This document shows positions 45,701-54,680 of a stretch of 64,000 nucleotides of DNA, in pieces. Below the pieces are notes generated by a model that searched no databases, was not told where the DNA came from, and saw only the letters and a list, made by a program, of their open reading frames with translations. Every line of letters begins with the position of its first letter. The stretch's first letter is position 1. The stretch is from positions 124,001 to 188,000 of the forward strand of contig CAIMFH010000025.1 in NCBI GenBank assembly GCA_903840265.1, written 5' to 3'. This stretch comes from an uncultured Schlesneria sp. Lineage in GTDB: Bacteria > Planctomycetota > Planctomycetia > Planctomycetales > Planctomycetaceae. The position numbers and the translations under genes were made by a program.

Positions 45701-45877
45701 GCCACCGTGACAGGCAATGCATTTGTCTTTGAGCGTCTTGCGGACATCAGTGCGGAAGACATCCAGCCCTTTAGTTCGTTTCGCCGCGTGCTCAGCATCC
45801 GTTTCCGACTGACCGTAGGAAAGAGATGTCACTCCAAGAAGTAACAGGAAACAGGCGAAAGCGCGGAGCGTGGGCAT
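42764..45877 (-). CDS. PSCyt1/DUF1549/DUF1553 (PSD1) secreted protein
   Basis: A 1037-residue exported protein typical of planctomycetes. A signal peptide (FACFLLLLGVTSLSYG) is followed by a cytochrome-c-like PSCyt1 segment with DKCIACHGGDS (Cys53, Cys56, His57), which could bind haem. DUF1549 follows (SPIDQFILEKL, IRRIYFDLIGLPP, RFWLDLARFAESHGFEHD), then the C-terminal DUF1553 (LLARVIVNRLWQHHLGQG, RRRLEAEAIRDAVLAVS). It is probably exported, as its domains are in this phylum. Its function is unknown, though similar genes often sit with DUF1501 partners, as here. Confidence 0.88.
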   Translation of the reverse strand: MPTLRAFACFLLLLGVTSLSYGQSETDAEHAAKRTKGLDVFRTDVRKTLKDKCIACHGGDSIEGKLDLATQDGLLKGGERGPAAVIGRGEKSLLTRLIKHQQEPAMPKDDDRLSDGEIAAIVNWIDLGAPYDEPLVARKTDSVKWTDRKIKPDARQFWSYCPLSRVTPPAGDNPAGWAQSPIDQFILEKLAAAKLVPNPSVGRAALIRRIYFDLIGLPPTAAEVTAFENDPRPDAYEQLVEKLLANPHYGERWGRFWLDLARFAESHGFEHDYDRPSAYHYRDFVVQALNQGMPYDQFVRWQIAGDELAPNDRLALMATGFLAAGVHSTQITKNEVEKHRYDEMDDMLNTVGTSMLGLTIGCARCHDHKFDAIPQADYYRLLSSFTTTIRSEVELDFDPAGYQRTRAQFEIAHAPLEQAVRDYEVSQLPQRFVEWQAKRDAIAENPTWLLPAGIKFKSNGGATFVAQPDASWLATGTSPDNDQWTISFETKLRDIRSIRLEELAHPSLTKSGPGRAGNGNFALSDFAVTIRPIGSAADATAQPVKLTNARATFEQNGLPVAAAIDDNLQSAWAVDPEFGKDHAAVFTATEPFGFEIGTVVTISLKFNNNVHHSIGRPRLSLSHKADAPAVTGGAWDETILALLLKPFDQLTAEEKQQAYAWYQPQDAGWKQLDEQRMAHLALAPKPALQKVLVATEGLPPVTLHTQAEAEFLKETHFLRRGETNQKESVASQGFLQVLMSNADAPQLFQTPAPTGWRTSYQRTSLTNWLIDQEAGAGNLLARVIVNRLWQHHLGQGIVATPSDFGTRGELPTHPELLDYLARELIQHRWDLKSIHRLIVTSAVYRQSCEVDEQRASIDRENKWLWHRPRRRLEAEAIRDAVLAVSNQLDDRLYGAGRLDEGHRRRSLYFTVKRSQLMPSMTVFDAPDGTTPVADRPQTTIAPQALLLMNNPQTREASRQFATKLQPIATKSLDQAIRVGYLTAVSRQPSMEELADAVAFLRQQSASYSGADPNAGLNQALADFCQILFCLNEFIYTD

Positions 45878-45978
45878 CCGAGGTTATCTCATCTAGGGTG
45901 AAACTCGCCGAACAGATCAATGGGATTCTATTCGATCGGGCCACTGGTTCCAACGGTCATTCCTGACGCGGAAGAATC

Positions 45979-48900
45979 TTAGGCACTCACAGCAGCAGGA
46001 TTAGTGTTCATCGCTGTCGGCAGATCGATCGGCTGCAAATTTGGAACAACCTCGCGGGCCAACGCCACCATGTGTGGGTGGCAGGTGAAGAACAGGATCT
46101 GCACCGACTTAGCGACCTCCGCAAGTGTCATCAATGTTTGTCGAACGCGGCCATCGTCGAAGTTGACCAGGACGTCATCCATCACAATCGGCAATGGTTC
46201 GTTCTGCTGGCAGTAGTGCAGAACGTACGCCAGGCGAATCGCCAGATACAACTGTTCACGAGTCCCAGAGCTCAACTGCTCGGGCGTCCTTTCGGCTCCA
46301 TCATGGCGTCGAATCAGAATCCCCTGCGTGTTGCCAGTGGTTCGATCGAACTCGATATAGCGTCCGGCGGTCATCTGGTTGATCAGGCGCGAAACCGTGG
46401 CGATCATTTCGGGCTGGTGTTCGCGTTCGAATCGACGAACCGCTTCACTAAGCAGGTGTTTGGCAAAAACCAGAGGAACGTACCGATCAACCTCGGCGGC
46501 TAGTTGCGATCGTTTACGAAACAGTTGATCGGTAAGACTTGCTGCCTCGCCGGATCCATCCAGGCGAGCCAGATCGTTTTTCGCGACCGCTGCTGCTCCG
46601 TCAGCTTCGCTTTTCTGTTGCTCAGCGGCGTGCAGCCGCTCAGAGAGATCTCGGCGTTGATCTTCGAGGATGTCGGCGTCCTGCTGGCTAAGCATTCGTT
46701 CGAATTCTTCTCTGTCTTCCCCGGCACGGATGAGATCGATCTCGCGAGTTCGCTGTTCCAGATCCGCATCGAGTCGAGCGATCTTTTCAGCTCGAGCGAC
46801 CACGTCGAAAAACTCGATCTCCGTATCGACTTGAGCGGCGGCGAATAGTTCCGTTCGCTCGGCAACAAATTTGGCGATTCTCTCGTCGTTCAAGCGACGT
46901 TGTTCGGTTGCTTGATCTCGTTCGCGACAGAGTTGATCAAATTGTTTCTGAGTTTCGGCAGCGCGTTCAAGTTGATCCGAAAGCTTCTCGATCGCGAGTT
47001 CCAGCGGGTCACGCAATAAATCCGAAGCGAGTGCTTCACACAGCGGACGAACGCGAGCGGCAAATTCATCGAGCCTGGCCTGCATTGCGGCCAATCGCTC
47101 TTCTTCCTGTGGAAGGTTATCCAGCTTCACGCGGGTGCCAAGTAATCGTTCGATAACCGTGCGAGTCAATTCTGTATCGAAATCCGCAGGAAATCGAAGC
47201 TGACGAAGAACCGCCTGCCAAGACTTTTTCGATGCTTCTTCGCGATCAAGGGCTGTCTTGAGTTCGATATCGCATTGTTCGATCTGTGGTTCCAGACGGC
47301 TGAGTTCGCGATACAGTTCCTTGCTGCGACTGACGTGCTCTTTGGCATCATCTACTGTTGATTGGGCCCGAACCAACAGAACAGGCACCGCTGAATCGTC
47401 CCCACACACGAGGCGCAAGCGAGATTCGAATGCAGTGACTTGGCTTTTCAGCTGCTCAGTCTCGGCAAATAATTCATCTCGCTTGGTGATGGTCTCGCAC
47501 ACGGCTTCATGATCGGTCACCCATTGCCGCATGGCATCAGGGTCAAGCGGCTCAAACTTGCATGACGCCCACGCTAAAATCCAGCCTTGTTGCAACTCGG
47601 CGGTCTGTTGCTTCAATTCGGCCACTTGTTCGTGGCGTTGGTCGATACGAGTCGTCAGGACATCAATTTGCCGTCGGAACTGTTCGCGTCGAGCCACCGC
47701 GTCGGCATTGGCATAGATATCGTCGGCGATTGCATCGGCATCTCGAACGGCCTGTTCAAATGCGTCGCTCTGTGATTCCGGATTCGCCTCCAGCCAAGCT
47801 GCTTGATTGCCGTCAATCAATCGCAGACGAATTTCCGCCCAACTGGCATCACGCTTCTGGCGAGCCGCATCGCGCTCTCTCAGACTCGGAACGGTGCCGC
47901 GAGATGTCACCTCGTCCAATTTATCCTGTATCTCGGTCCGTTCGCATTTGTCTTGCTGCAAGGATTCGGAAGTCGTCCGAAGCTGTTCGCGCAAGTCAGC
48001 GAAGTCTGATTCGAATTGTTTGATCGTACTTACGTGAGGAACCGGCAAGTCTCGAACGTTGCTTGCATCGGCGACACTCGGGAACAGTTTTTTCAGTTGG
48101 GCAGTCAACAGCCGGTCGGCTTTTGCGAGTTCAACGGCTCGTTTCTCAAGCACCTTGACGTCGCTGCGATAGGCCGATTCATCAGACAGGACCGCGATCA
48201 ACTCGGAGACATCGCGCGACTCACCAAGTGCATGCAGATCGGCGCGACTCTGTCGTAGCTGCGCGTCAACCTGTGTGCGTTTTGCACGAAGTTCTGCCTG
48301 AGTCGTTTCGCGAAGTCGTTGCTCGTCAGTCAACCGCTCAATGTCGGCTCGCATGGCGACATCGATTGCGAATCCTCGCAATTCTTCATGATTCCATCCG
48401 GGCCTGAGTTCGCTCAACTCGCGATCAATCTGTTGCCGCGAGGCCGCGTGCTCGGTCTTGAGTTTAGGAAGATCGGCCTTCGCTTCCAAAAATGACTGCT
48501 TCATCTCCAGACAGGCCCGAATTTCCGCTCGATAGGAGACTGCACGAGGATCCAGCTTCAGTGCGTCCAGCTCTCGTTCGAGCATCGCAATCGATCGAGT
48601 CAACTTCGCCGTTTCCTCTTCACCGGCCTGAATCTTCTCAGACACAGACGCATAGCGGGCACCGGCATTCGCAGGCAGTGTTTTGGGAACGGTTAGCGGC
48701 GAGCGGTCGCTGCGGCACTGTTGGAGTTCGGCCCACTTCTGATGTGCTCGACACAGTTTCTCAAGGCGACCATGATCACGGCGCAACTGGACCACGGCCT
48801 GCTGAAATGCTGCGGCTTGTTGGCCTGAGTCATCAACGAGGCGTTTGGACTTCTCATAGCGGTCGGGCCGCACACTCTTCTCTTTAATTTGCTCCGGTAG

Positions 48901-49470
48901 GACCTTCAGTTCGCTAAGTAACTGGTTGATCGACGGCTTTCGTGCGACAGGGCTGAACAACTCGCCTGCCTGCCGTTCCAATTCTTGCAGGATGCGCTCA
49001 GGGCTGGCGGAACTTCCCAGGCCACCTCCAAACAGGACCGATTGCAGACTCTCATGCTTCAGGCTCTCTTCCCCCTGGCTCAATTGATCAAGGCCGAAGG
49101 CAAAGATGGACTCAAACAGGCTGCGATTGGCGTTACCCATCAACCGTTGAAAGCCGGTTTCGTCCAGGCCAGTGTCGCAGCCATCGATCTTCACGCCAAC
49201 TTTATTCTTTGTCCCTTTGCGTCGACGCAATTCGACAGTGCGACCATCACCCAGAATCATCGTTCCGACACCTGCGATCTCTGCACCTCCTTTGAAGTCG
49301 TAGGGGGTTCGCGTTGGGAAGTCGAACAGCCAGCCACGCAGGAACTGCAACAGCGTTGTCTTACCTGCTTCATTCGGCCCGTAGATGACCTGCAGGCCGT
49401 CGCCAGGAATCGCGATGTCGCATTCGCTGAAGTGTCCAAATTGATTGATGTGCAGTTGTTGTAACTTCAT
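45979..49470 (-). CDS. YhaN-like AAA ATPase (SbcC/Rad50-related)
   Basis: An 1163-residue SMC-like ATPase. Walker A is GPNEAGKTT (31-39), coiled-coil arms follow, and the C-terminal part has the ABC signature QLSSGTREQLYLAIRLAY and Walker B LPIVMDDVLVNFDDGR. I found no CxxC zinc hook in the coiled coil, which fits YhaN better than SbcC or Rad50. It presumably acts with the adjacent nuclease at DNA ends. The start ATG overlaps the nuclease stop by four bases (ATGA), indicating coupling. Confidence 0.88.
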   Translation of the reverse strand: MKLQQLHINQFGHFSECDIAIPGDGLQVIYGPNEAGKTTLLQFLRGWLFDFPTRTPYDFKGGAEIAGVGTMILGDGRTVELRRRKGTKNKVGVKIDGCDTGLDETGFQRLMGNANRSLFESIFAFGLDQLSQGEESLKHESLQSVLFGGGLGSSASPERILQELERQAGELFSPVARKPSINQLLSELKVLPEQIKEKSVRPDRYEKSKRLVDDSGQQAAAFQQAVVQLRRDHGRLEKLCRAHQKWAELQQCRSDRSPLTVPKTLPANAGARYASVSEKIQAGEEETAKLTRSIAMLERELDALKLDPRAVSYRAEIRACLEMKQSFLEAKADLPKLKTEHAASRQQIDRELSELRPGWNHEELRGFAIDVAMRADIERLTDEQRLRETTQAELRAKRTQVDAQLRQSRADLHALGESRDVSELIAVLSDESAYRSDVKVLEKRAVELAKADRLLTAQLKKLFPSVADASNVRDLPVPHVSTIKQFESDFADLREQLRTTSESLQQDKCERTEIQDKLDEVTSRGTVPSLRERDAARQKRDASWAEIRLRLIDGNQAAWLEANPESQSDAFEQAVRDADAIADDIYANADAVARREQFRRQIDVLTTRIDQRHEQVAELKQQTAELQQGWILAWASCKFEPLDPDAMRQWVTDHEAVCETITKRDELFAETEQLKSQVTAFESRLRLVCGDDSAVPVLLVRAQSTVDDAKEHVSRSKELYRELSRLEPQIEQCDIELKTALDREEASKKSWQAVLRQLRFPADFDTELTRTVIERLLGTRVKLDNLPQEEERLAAMQARLDEFAARVRPLCEALASDLLRDPLELAIEKLSDQLERAAETQKQFDQLCRERDQATEQRRLNDERIAKFVAERTELFAAAQVDTEIEFFDVVARAEKIARLDADLEQRTREIDLIRAGEDREEFERMLSQQDADILEDQRRDLSERLHAAEQQKSEADGAAAVAKNDLARLDGSGEAASLTDQLFRKRSQLAAEVDRYVPLVFAKHLLSEAVRRFEREHQPEMIATVSRLINQMTAGRYIEFDRTTGNTQGILIRRHDGAERTPEQLSSGTREQLYLAIRLAYVLHYCQQNEPLPIVMDDVLVNFDDGRVRQTLMTLAEVAKSVQILFFTCHPHMVALAREVVPNLQPIDLPTAMNTNPAAVSA

Positions 49471-50741
49471 GGCGTCGACTCCTCGGCCAGATGACTGAGG
49501 AGCAGTTCTTCTGCGTCACGCAACCAAGCAACCAGTCGTTGAGGATCATCGAGATTCATGGCTTCGAAGCCGTCCTCACGAGGTGCCAGTTCGGCTCCAG
49601 CACGGGACATCAGAGGCTTCAGCAGTTCCTCGGACAGGCGAATTAGCTGCGTGGGGTCTTCAGCGATCTCCGCAATATTCCGCAGCAGATCGCCGACCAA
49701 ATCCTGACGAAGACGCATCGCATCGAGATTCAGCGGGGACTGAGTCCGAAACTTGATTTTCTCGATCCAGATATCGTCGCCAAAGTCACCGGCCAGTCCG
49801 CGCAAATTGGCAACGATTTGCTGTCGCGTGGCGTCTCGCGAAAGTTGCTGGTGGACATTGCAGCGTCCCTCAAATTGCAATCGCACGGCGGCCAGACGAC
49901 CATCAGCTAAGTGAGAAATCTGCCGCAGTGCCTGGCGCGCTCGATCCAGCAAGGCCGTTTCGTCGTCATCGGGCTGAAGTGTGATCGTTTCACGATACCA
50001 ACGCATCACATCGGTGTGACGAAACTCAACAGCCGCGACTTGGCGGTCTTCAACCGTGACCAGCAGACAGCCTTTAGCACCCAATTCCTTCGCGTGGCGC
50101 CCCTGAGTTGTGCCCGAGTAAGCAATATACGGTCGCTCGTGCAGAACTTGATAATCATGGACGTGGCCGAGTGCCCAGTAATCGTAGCCCTTCGCCGCGA
50201 GTTCATCGATCGAACAGGGAGCGTAGGGAGTGTGATCCAAATTGCCTCCCGCGTTCGTATGCAGCACCCCGATGTTAAAGCAGTCGGCACACGGCCCGGG
50301 ATAAGCGGGGACGAGATTATCAAAGACCTCACGTTTGGGATAACTCATCCCATGAATGGCGACGGGCAAGCGGGGATGGCGGACCGTGTGAGGCTCATCG
50401 TGCTTGAACACCGTAACGTTTTCGGGCCAAGGAACTCGTCGCACCATTTCATCGTGCGAATCGTGATTTCCCAGAATCAGATAGACCGGAATACCGGCTC
50501 GGTTCAGCCGTTGGAGCTGAGCCACGACAGACAATGCCGAATTGAAGTCGCGACAGGCTGTATCGAACAAGTCGCCCGCGATCAGCAGGAATTCAACGTG
50601 CTCGGCCAGGCACAGTTCGACGACATGATCCATGGCTCGCCGCGTTGCCAGTCGCAGTCGTTCGACAGGGGCACCGACATATTCCTCGAGCCCTCGCATA
50701 GGACTGTCGAGGTGTACATCGGCAGCGTGAATGAATTTCAT
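49467..50741 (-). CDS. YhaO/SbcD-like DNA repair nuclease
   Basis: A 424-residue metallophosphoesterase nuclease. The motifs are FIHAADVHLDSPMRGLEEYVG (Asp8, His10), LIAGDLFDTACRDFNSA (Asp57), LILGNHDSHDEM (Asn92, His93), GVLHTN and ALGHVHDYQVL; these are the expected metal-binding residues. The DSPMRGLEEYVG segment is typical of YhaO. It is coupled to the YhaN-like gene downstream and probably forms an SbcCD-like complex for processing blocked or broken ends. The ATG at 50741 begins with the conserved first strand; there is no clear ribosome site before it. Confidence 0.88.
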   Translation of the reverse strand: MKFIHAADVHLDSPMRGLEEYVGAPVERLRLATRRAMDHVVELCLAEHVEFLLIAGDLFDTACRDFNSALSVVAQLQRLNRAGIPVYLILGNHDSHDEMVRRVPWPENVTVFKHDEPHTVRHPRLPVAIHGMSYPKREVFDNLVPAYPGPCADCFNIGVLHTNAGGNLDHTPYAPCSIDELAAKGYDYWALGHVHDYQVLHERPYIAYSGTTQGRHAKELGAKGCLLVTVEDRQVAAVEFRHTDVMRWYRETITLQPDDDETALLDRARQALRQISHLADGRLAAVRLQFEGRCNVHQQLSRDATRQQIVANLRGLAGDFGDDIWIEKIKFRTQSPLNLDAMRLRQDLVGDLLRNIAEIAEDPTQLIRLSEELLKPLMSRAGAELAPREDGFEAMNLDDPQRLVAWLRDAEELLLSHLAEESTP

Positions 50742-50962
50742 AACCGGGCCATCCGTGTGTCGTCGCAGGAATATCCTGAAAACCTGCCATGTTACGGAGC
50801 GAACACGGAATGGGACAGCGAACGAAGTCGATTGGCAACCCATCGAGTCATTTCTCATTCCGCCAGGCTTTGCCCCGAATTGCTCACGGGCAGGGTAATT
50901 TAAGCCCGCTGCTTCCGCCATTCTCGTGCTGGCGAGAATCCAGCCAACGAAGAGACGACTAC

Positions 50963-52279
50963 CTAGCGAAACAACTGCGTACGCGATGCTCCGCGCACAA
51001 CGTCATCCCGCACGCTGGCATTCCCCGGAACACCGACTTTGGCCTCCAGCGACTGCTCCCCGAGTGGAAGGTGATTCAGGCGCGGCCGAAACGTGACGAT
51101 CAGCATCAGTGGCAGATACCACAACACGTATATCCCACCCTGGTGGGGATACCAAAACTGAGTGGCCACGACGACGGTTGTCGAATGGGCCAGCAAATGC
51201 TCGACGTTCTTTCGCTGAGGCCAGATTGTCAGTGCGATTAGCAGGATCATGAATGTGGCGAAGACTGGGATGCGATAGGCCGAATCGTACAGGCCCCAGA
51301 AGCCGACTCCTTCATCCGCTTTGAACTTCAAGACGCTCCAGTCAATCGAGCCCAAGGTCTGTTGTTTGAATGACGTCGAGTCGGCTGAGGTGAGGATCAG
51401 GCTGCTCAACAGCACCGCCCCGGTGAGTACTAGTGCCGATCCAAACTTCAATGCTCCCCGCTTCCAATAAAACGCCATCCAGATCGGCAACAGGAAGATG
51501 GGAAAGAACACCGTACCGCAAGCCAGACCCAGCAGCACGCCAGAGACCATCGGCTTCCGATATGCCGCAACGGCCCAGACGATGAGCGCGGCGGGAAGCA
51601 GATGGTTCACCTTGCTCACATCGAACGCAGTACACGGCAGCAGTAGATATAACGCCGCCATCGCCAAGCCGAGATTGGTGTCACTGAAATGCCAACGGCC
51701 GACTGCAATCAGTCCCAAGATGACCGCGATGTGCGAGAGAATGGCCATTGTTCGCGCGGCAGCGACTTCTGTTCCACCTGCCAATGGAACAACTGTCGTG
51801 GCCAGCAAACGTCCTGCAGGCCCGGTCTCTGAATTGGGGTCGGCCGAGTCACTGGCTGAAACATCATGGCGTTTGAGTAACTCGTCTGCACCCCGGACCG
51901 TTCTCACCGCAGCCAAGTCAGGCTGCTCGGTCATGATTTTGGTTGTTTGGAAGAGGAGTGCCGAAGCGCACAGGAACGCCATCCCTGCCGGATTCAGGTT
52001 TTGTTCCAACCTGGGTCGACGCGTAAATACCGAATCCAGCAGAAGCCGAATCAGCAGCAGTCCGCTGATCACAAACAGGAAACAGTAGCCGACCGACGGA
52101 ACCAACGAAGTGGCTCGTACCAGCAGGAGGCCCGGCGCTAGAGACAACAAGAGAATGAGATCTAGATTTCGAACTGACCAGATTCTGCCGAACTTGAAAA
52201 AGACGGCCAGAATCAAGAGAAGCGACAAATAGAACCAAGTCGGCTCGTTAACGTGATATCCGCGAAGTAAACCTTCCAT
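50963..52279 (-). CDS. Polytopic membrane protein (glycosyltransferase-like, unassigned)
   Basis: A 438-residue protein with about 10 hydrophobic helices and little soluble sequence apart from a polar loop near residue 150 and a C-terminal tail. The layout (helices of glycosyltransferase-C type, GVLLGLACGTVFFPIFLLPIWMAFYWKRG, HQGGIYVLWYLPL) suggests a polyprenyl-phosphate mannosyltransferase-like or DUF2029-like protein, but I could not name the family. The ATG at 52279 is chosen so that the first residues lead into the first helix; an in-frame start at 52405 would add a Cys/Arg-rich segment. Confidence 0.6.
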   Translation of the reverse strand: MEGLLRGYHVNEPTWFYLSLLLILAVFFKFGRIWSVRNLDLILLLSLAPGLLLVRATSLVPSVGYCFLFVISGLLLIRLLLDSVFTRRPRLEQNLNPAGMAFLCASALLFQTTKIMTEQPDLAAVRTVRGADELLKRHDVSASDSADPNSETGPAGRLLATTVVPLAGGTEVAAARTMAILSHIAVILGLIAVGRWHFSDTNLGLAMAALYLLLPCTAFDVSKVNHLLPAALIVWAVAAYRKPMVSGVLLGLACGTVFFPIFLLPIWMAFYWKRGALKFGSALVLTGAVLLSSLILTSADSTSFKQQTLGSIDWSVLKFKADEGVGFWGLYDSAYRIPVFATFMILLIALTIWPQRKNVEHLLAHSTTVVVATQFWYPHQGGIYVLWYLPLMLIVTFRPRLNHLPLGEQSLEAKVGVPGNASVRDDVVRGASRTQLFR

Positions 52280-52713
52280 GCCGCCAACTCCAGGAGGAAG
52301 GCGCACGAAGTCTGGATCCCCTCGGGGGCAGACTCGCGGCACCCAAATACCGCGACAATGCGCCGAATAGCATACGCTTCCCCGGACCGGTTGGAAACTC
52401 CCCATTCCTTCTCACGCAGACAGTGATTCGCAAACAGCCAAGGACTGGCCACTCGAATCCGCGTTCAAGGAAAACACTGCCCAAGCGGAACTCTTTACCA
52501 ATTAGGCACATCTGGCACATTCAAGCAGATCGACGGAGATCAAATCCAAGCTGTCGCAACTGAAGTTTGGGGATCGCATTCGAAATCCATCCCCGGGATT
52601 CAAGGTTTGCTGATTGCTGTATTTTTCAGTTGTTGTCACAGAACTGACGTGTCGCTCGTCTTCCTTAGCAGAACTGAATTCAGAGCAGTCCAAGTTAGTG
52701 AGGAGCCTTTCAA
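52280..52713. other. Intergenic region, nothing recognised
   Basis: About 430 bases between divergent genes. I see no coding sequence, hairpin or repeat that stands out. Promoters for the neighbouring genes should lie here; AGGAG just before 52714 is the ribosome site of the next gene. Confidence 0.3.
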
Positions 52714-53622
52714 ATGAGAATTTTTGTGGCAGGAGCAACCGGTGCGATTGGCCAACCGTTGGTAACAGAACTAATCCGACAAGGTCACTCGGTGACAGGG
52801 ATGACTTCGAATGACGCCGGGGCCAAGTTGATCGCTAGCTTGGGAGCGAGTGTCGCTCAAGTAAGCGTGTTTGATGCAGCGGGCGTTGAAGAGGCGCTTC
52901 GTCGGTCGCAGGCTGAGGTTGTAATTGATGAACTCACCTCGTTGCCTAAGGATCACGCTCACGTCGCATCGTCTGCCGCTGCCGACCGAAAAGTGCGATG
53001 GGAAGGGGGCGGAAACCTGCAGCGTGCAGCGATGGCAACCGGAGTACGACGCTATATCCAGCAGGCCAGCGGCTTCTTTCTGAAACCAGTCCACGGACTG
53101 GCTGACGAATCGGCAGGCCTGATCACGGATGCCAGTCCCTTCGTGACCGGATCAGCGCGGATTTATCAGGATCTGGAGGTTCGCTTGCAGAATCTGGGAT
53201 CGATCGAAGGAGTCGCCTTGCGCTATGGATTCTTCTATGGTCCCAAGACTTGGTACTGCCCCGAGGGAACTGCCGCTGACGCTGCACGTCGACAGGAACT
53301 GTCGATCATGGGACAGGGTGAGGGAGTCTGGTCGTGGGTGCATATCGAAGATGCGGCCTTGGCCACTGTCGCCGCGCTGAACGCTCCTGCAGGAGTATAC
53401 AACATCGTCGACGACCATCCTGCTCCTTGCAACGAATGGATCCCCAACTTCGCACGCTGGGTCGACGCCCCCCCACCACGCCGGATTACGGAGCAGCAGG
53501 CTCGGGAAACGGCGGGTGAAGATGCTGTCTACTATGCGACGAAGTTGCACGGTGCTTCGAACAAAAAGGCCAAAGAAGTCTTAGGCTTTCGACCTCGAAG
53601 AACGGAATGGCTGCCGGAGTGA
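52714..53622 (+). CDS. NAD(P)-binding epimerase/dehydratase-family protein (SDR)
   Basis: A 302-residue extended-SDR/NmrA-like protein. It starts with the dinucleotide-binding motif MRIFVAGATGAIGQPLVTEL, followed by GHSVTGMTSND, DAAGVEEALR and a GVALRYGFFYGP segment; the usual YxxxK is not clearly seen, so catalytic activity is uncertain. SIMGQGEGVWSWVHIEDAA and VYNIVDDHP follow as in sugar-nucleotide epimerase relatives. GTGAGGAG precedes the ATG. The role is unknown. Confidence 0.82.
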   Translation: MRIFVAGATGAIGQPLVTELIRQGHSVTGMTSNDAGAKLIASLGASVAQVSVFDAAGVEEALRRSQAEVVIDELTSLPKDHAHVASSAAADRKVRWEGGGNLQRAAMATGVRRYIQQASGFFLKPVHGLADESAGLITDASPFVTGSARIYQDLEVRLQNLGSIEGVALRYGFFYGPKTWYCPEGTAADAARRQELSIMGQGEGVWSWVHIEDAALATVAALNAPAGVYNIVDDHPAPCNEWIPNFARWVDAPPPRRITEQQARETAGEDAVYYATKLHGASNKKAKEVLGFRPRRTEWLPE

Positions 53623-53661
53623 ATGGCCAGTCGCTCGGACGCGCGAGCGGAAAAAGACGCT

Positions 53662-54405
53662 TCAGTGCGAACCAACAAACAGCATGGCGACGGCCATCGC
53701 GATCATGGTTGTATCTTCGATCAGCGTCACCGTCGACATCGGCAGGTTGAACACGGTTCCCAGGCACGCACAGCGGATCTTCCGCTTTTCCCGCAGACTC
53801 TGGATCACTCCGATGCTGCTGATCGACATCACGACCACGGTGGCGAGGTTGGTCGCAAAAGGTTGGAACCCGCCGATATAGGCCGCACCGAGCAACAGCT
53901 CAATGAACGGATAGACATACCCGTAGGCGGGAATCTTGCGTGCCACGACATCGTACATCCGATACGAGTCGGCGAATCCGCGAACATCGAGCAGCTTGAA
54001 GAAAGAGAACGTCAGGAAGAACCCGCCCATGAAGTTCTGCATCGCCCGTCCCCAGACAACACTCCCCGCACGTAATTCGACCAGTGCGACCACTCCAGTC
54101 AGAAAGGCGACGAGCAGGAACAGCGGATAGTAGGTCACGCTCGGTTCGACACTCGGCGCGGCAGGAGATCGAACGGCGGCCACCAAAGGCTCGGCTTGCC
54201 CAATCACATGAAAGCCCGCTTTCCTCACGGCGGCCGCCACTGTTTCTTGTTCGACTCTTTCGCCTTCAACCGTCAGAATCTTATCTTTCGCTGCCGTGTC
54301 AACTCCCCAATGACTGATCGTCGATTCGGCATCCAGAAACGGTTTCACAGTCGCCACGCAGGACTGGCAATTCAAATTGGTTTTGAGTCGTAAGGTATTC
54401 GTCAA
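53662..54405 (-). CDS. HMA-domain / MauE-like (DoxX-like) membrane protein
   Basis: A 247-residue protein. The first 70 residues form a heavy-metal-associated domain with NLNCQSCVAT (Cys13, Cys16). Four or five membrane helices follow (YYPLFLLVAFLTGVVALVEL onward), with a KIRCACLGTVF motif before the last helix, as in MauE-like proteins where the cysteines may be redox active. It could move metal ions or electrons across the inner membrane; the substrate is unknown. TTG at 54405 has GGAG 8 bases upstream and gives the HMA domain a normal start; GTG at 54471 is possible. It is convergent with the SDR gene. Confidence 0.7.
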   Translation of the reverse strand: MTNTLRLKTNLNCQSCVATVKPFLDAESTISHWGVDTAAKDKILTVEGERVEQETVAAAVRKAGFHVIGQAEPLVAAVRSPAAPSVEPSVTYYPLFLLVAFLTGVVALVELRAGSVVWGRAMQNFMGGFFLTFSFFKLLDVRGFADSYRMYDVVARKIPAYGYVYPFIELLLGAAYIGGFQPFATNLATVVVMSISSIGVIQSLREKRKIRCACLGTVFNLPMSTVTLIEDTTMIAMAVAMLFVGSH

Positions 54406-54680
54406 GATAGCTGCTCCGCTGTCGATGTCGCTGCCACGCCAGATCGCATTTTTATTCTTTACGCACTTCACAGTTCTCAGATCCAGACCGACGACTTCGC
54501 GACCGTGAACCTCATTCTACGCCTGGGCGAGCGATCCGTGGAGATTTGTTCGCCCACGCCCGCCTCTCCTTCATCCGGCGAACGTCATCAAGGAACCGTT
54601 TGGTGAATTTCGTTGTCTAGTCGCTGCTGAAATCGGTAGAATCTTCGGCGATAAGAATACAAGAAAATTGGGTGAACTAT

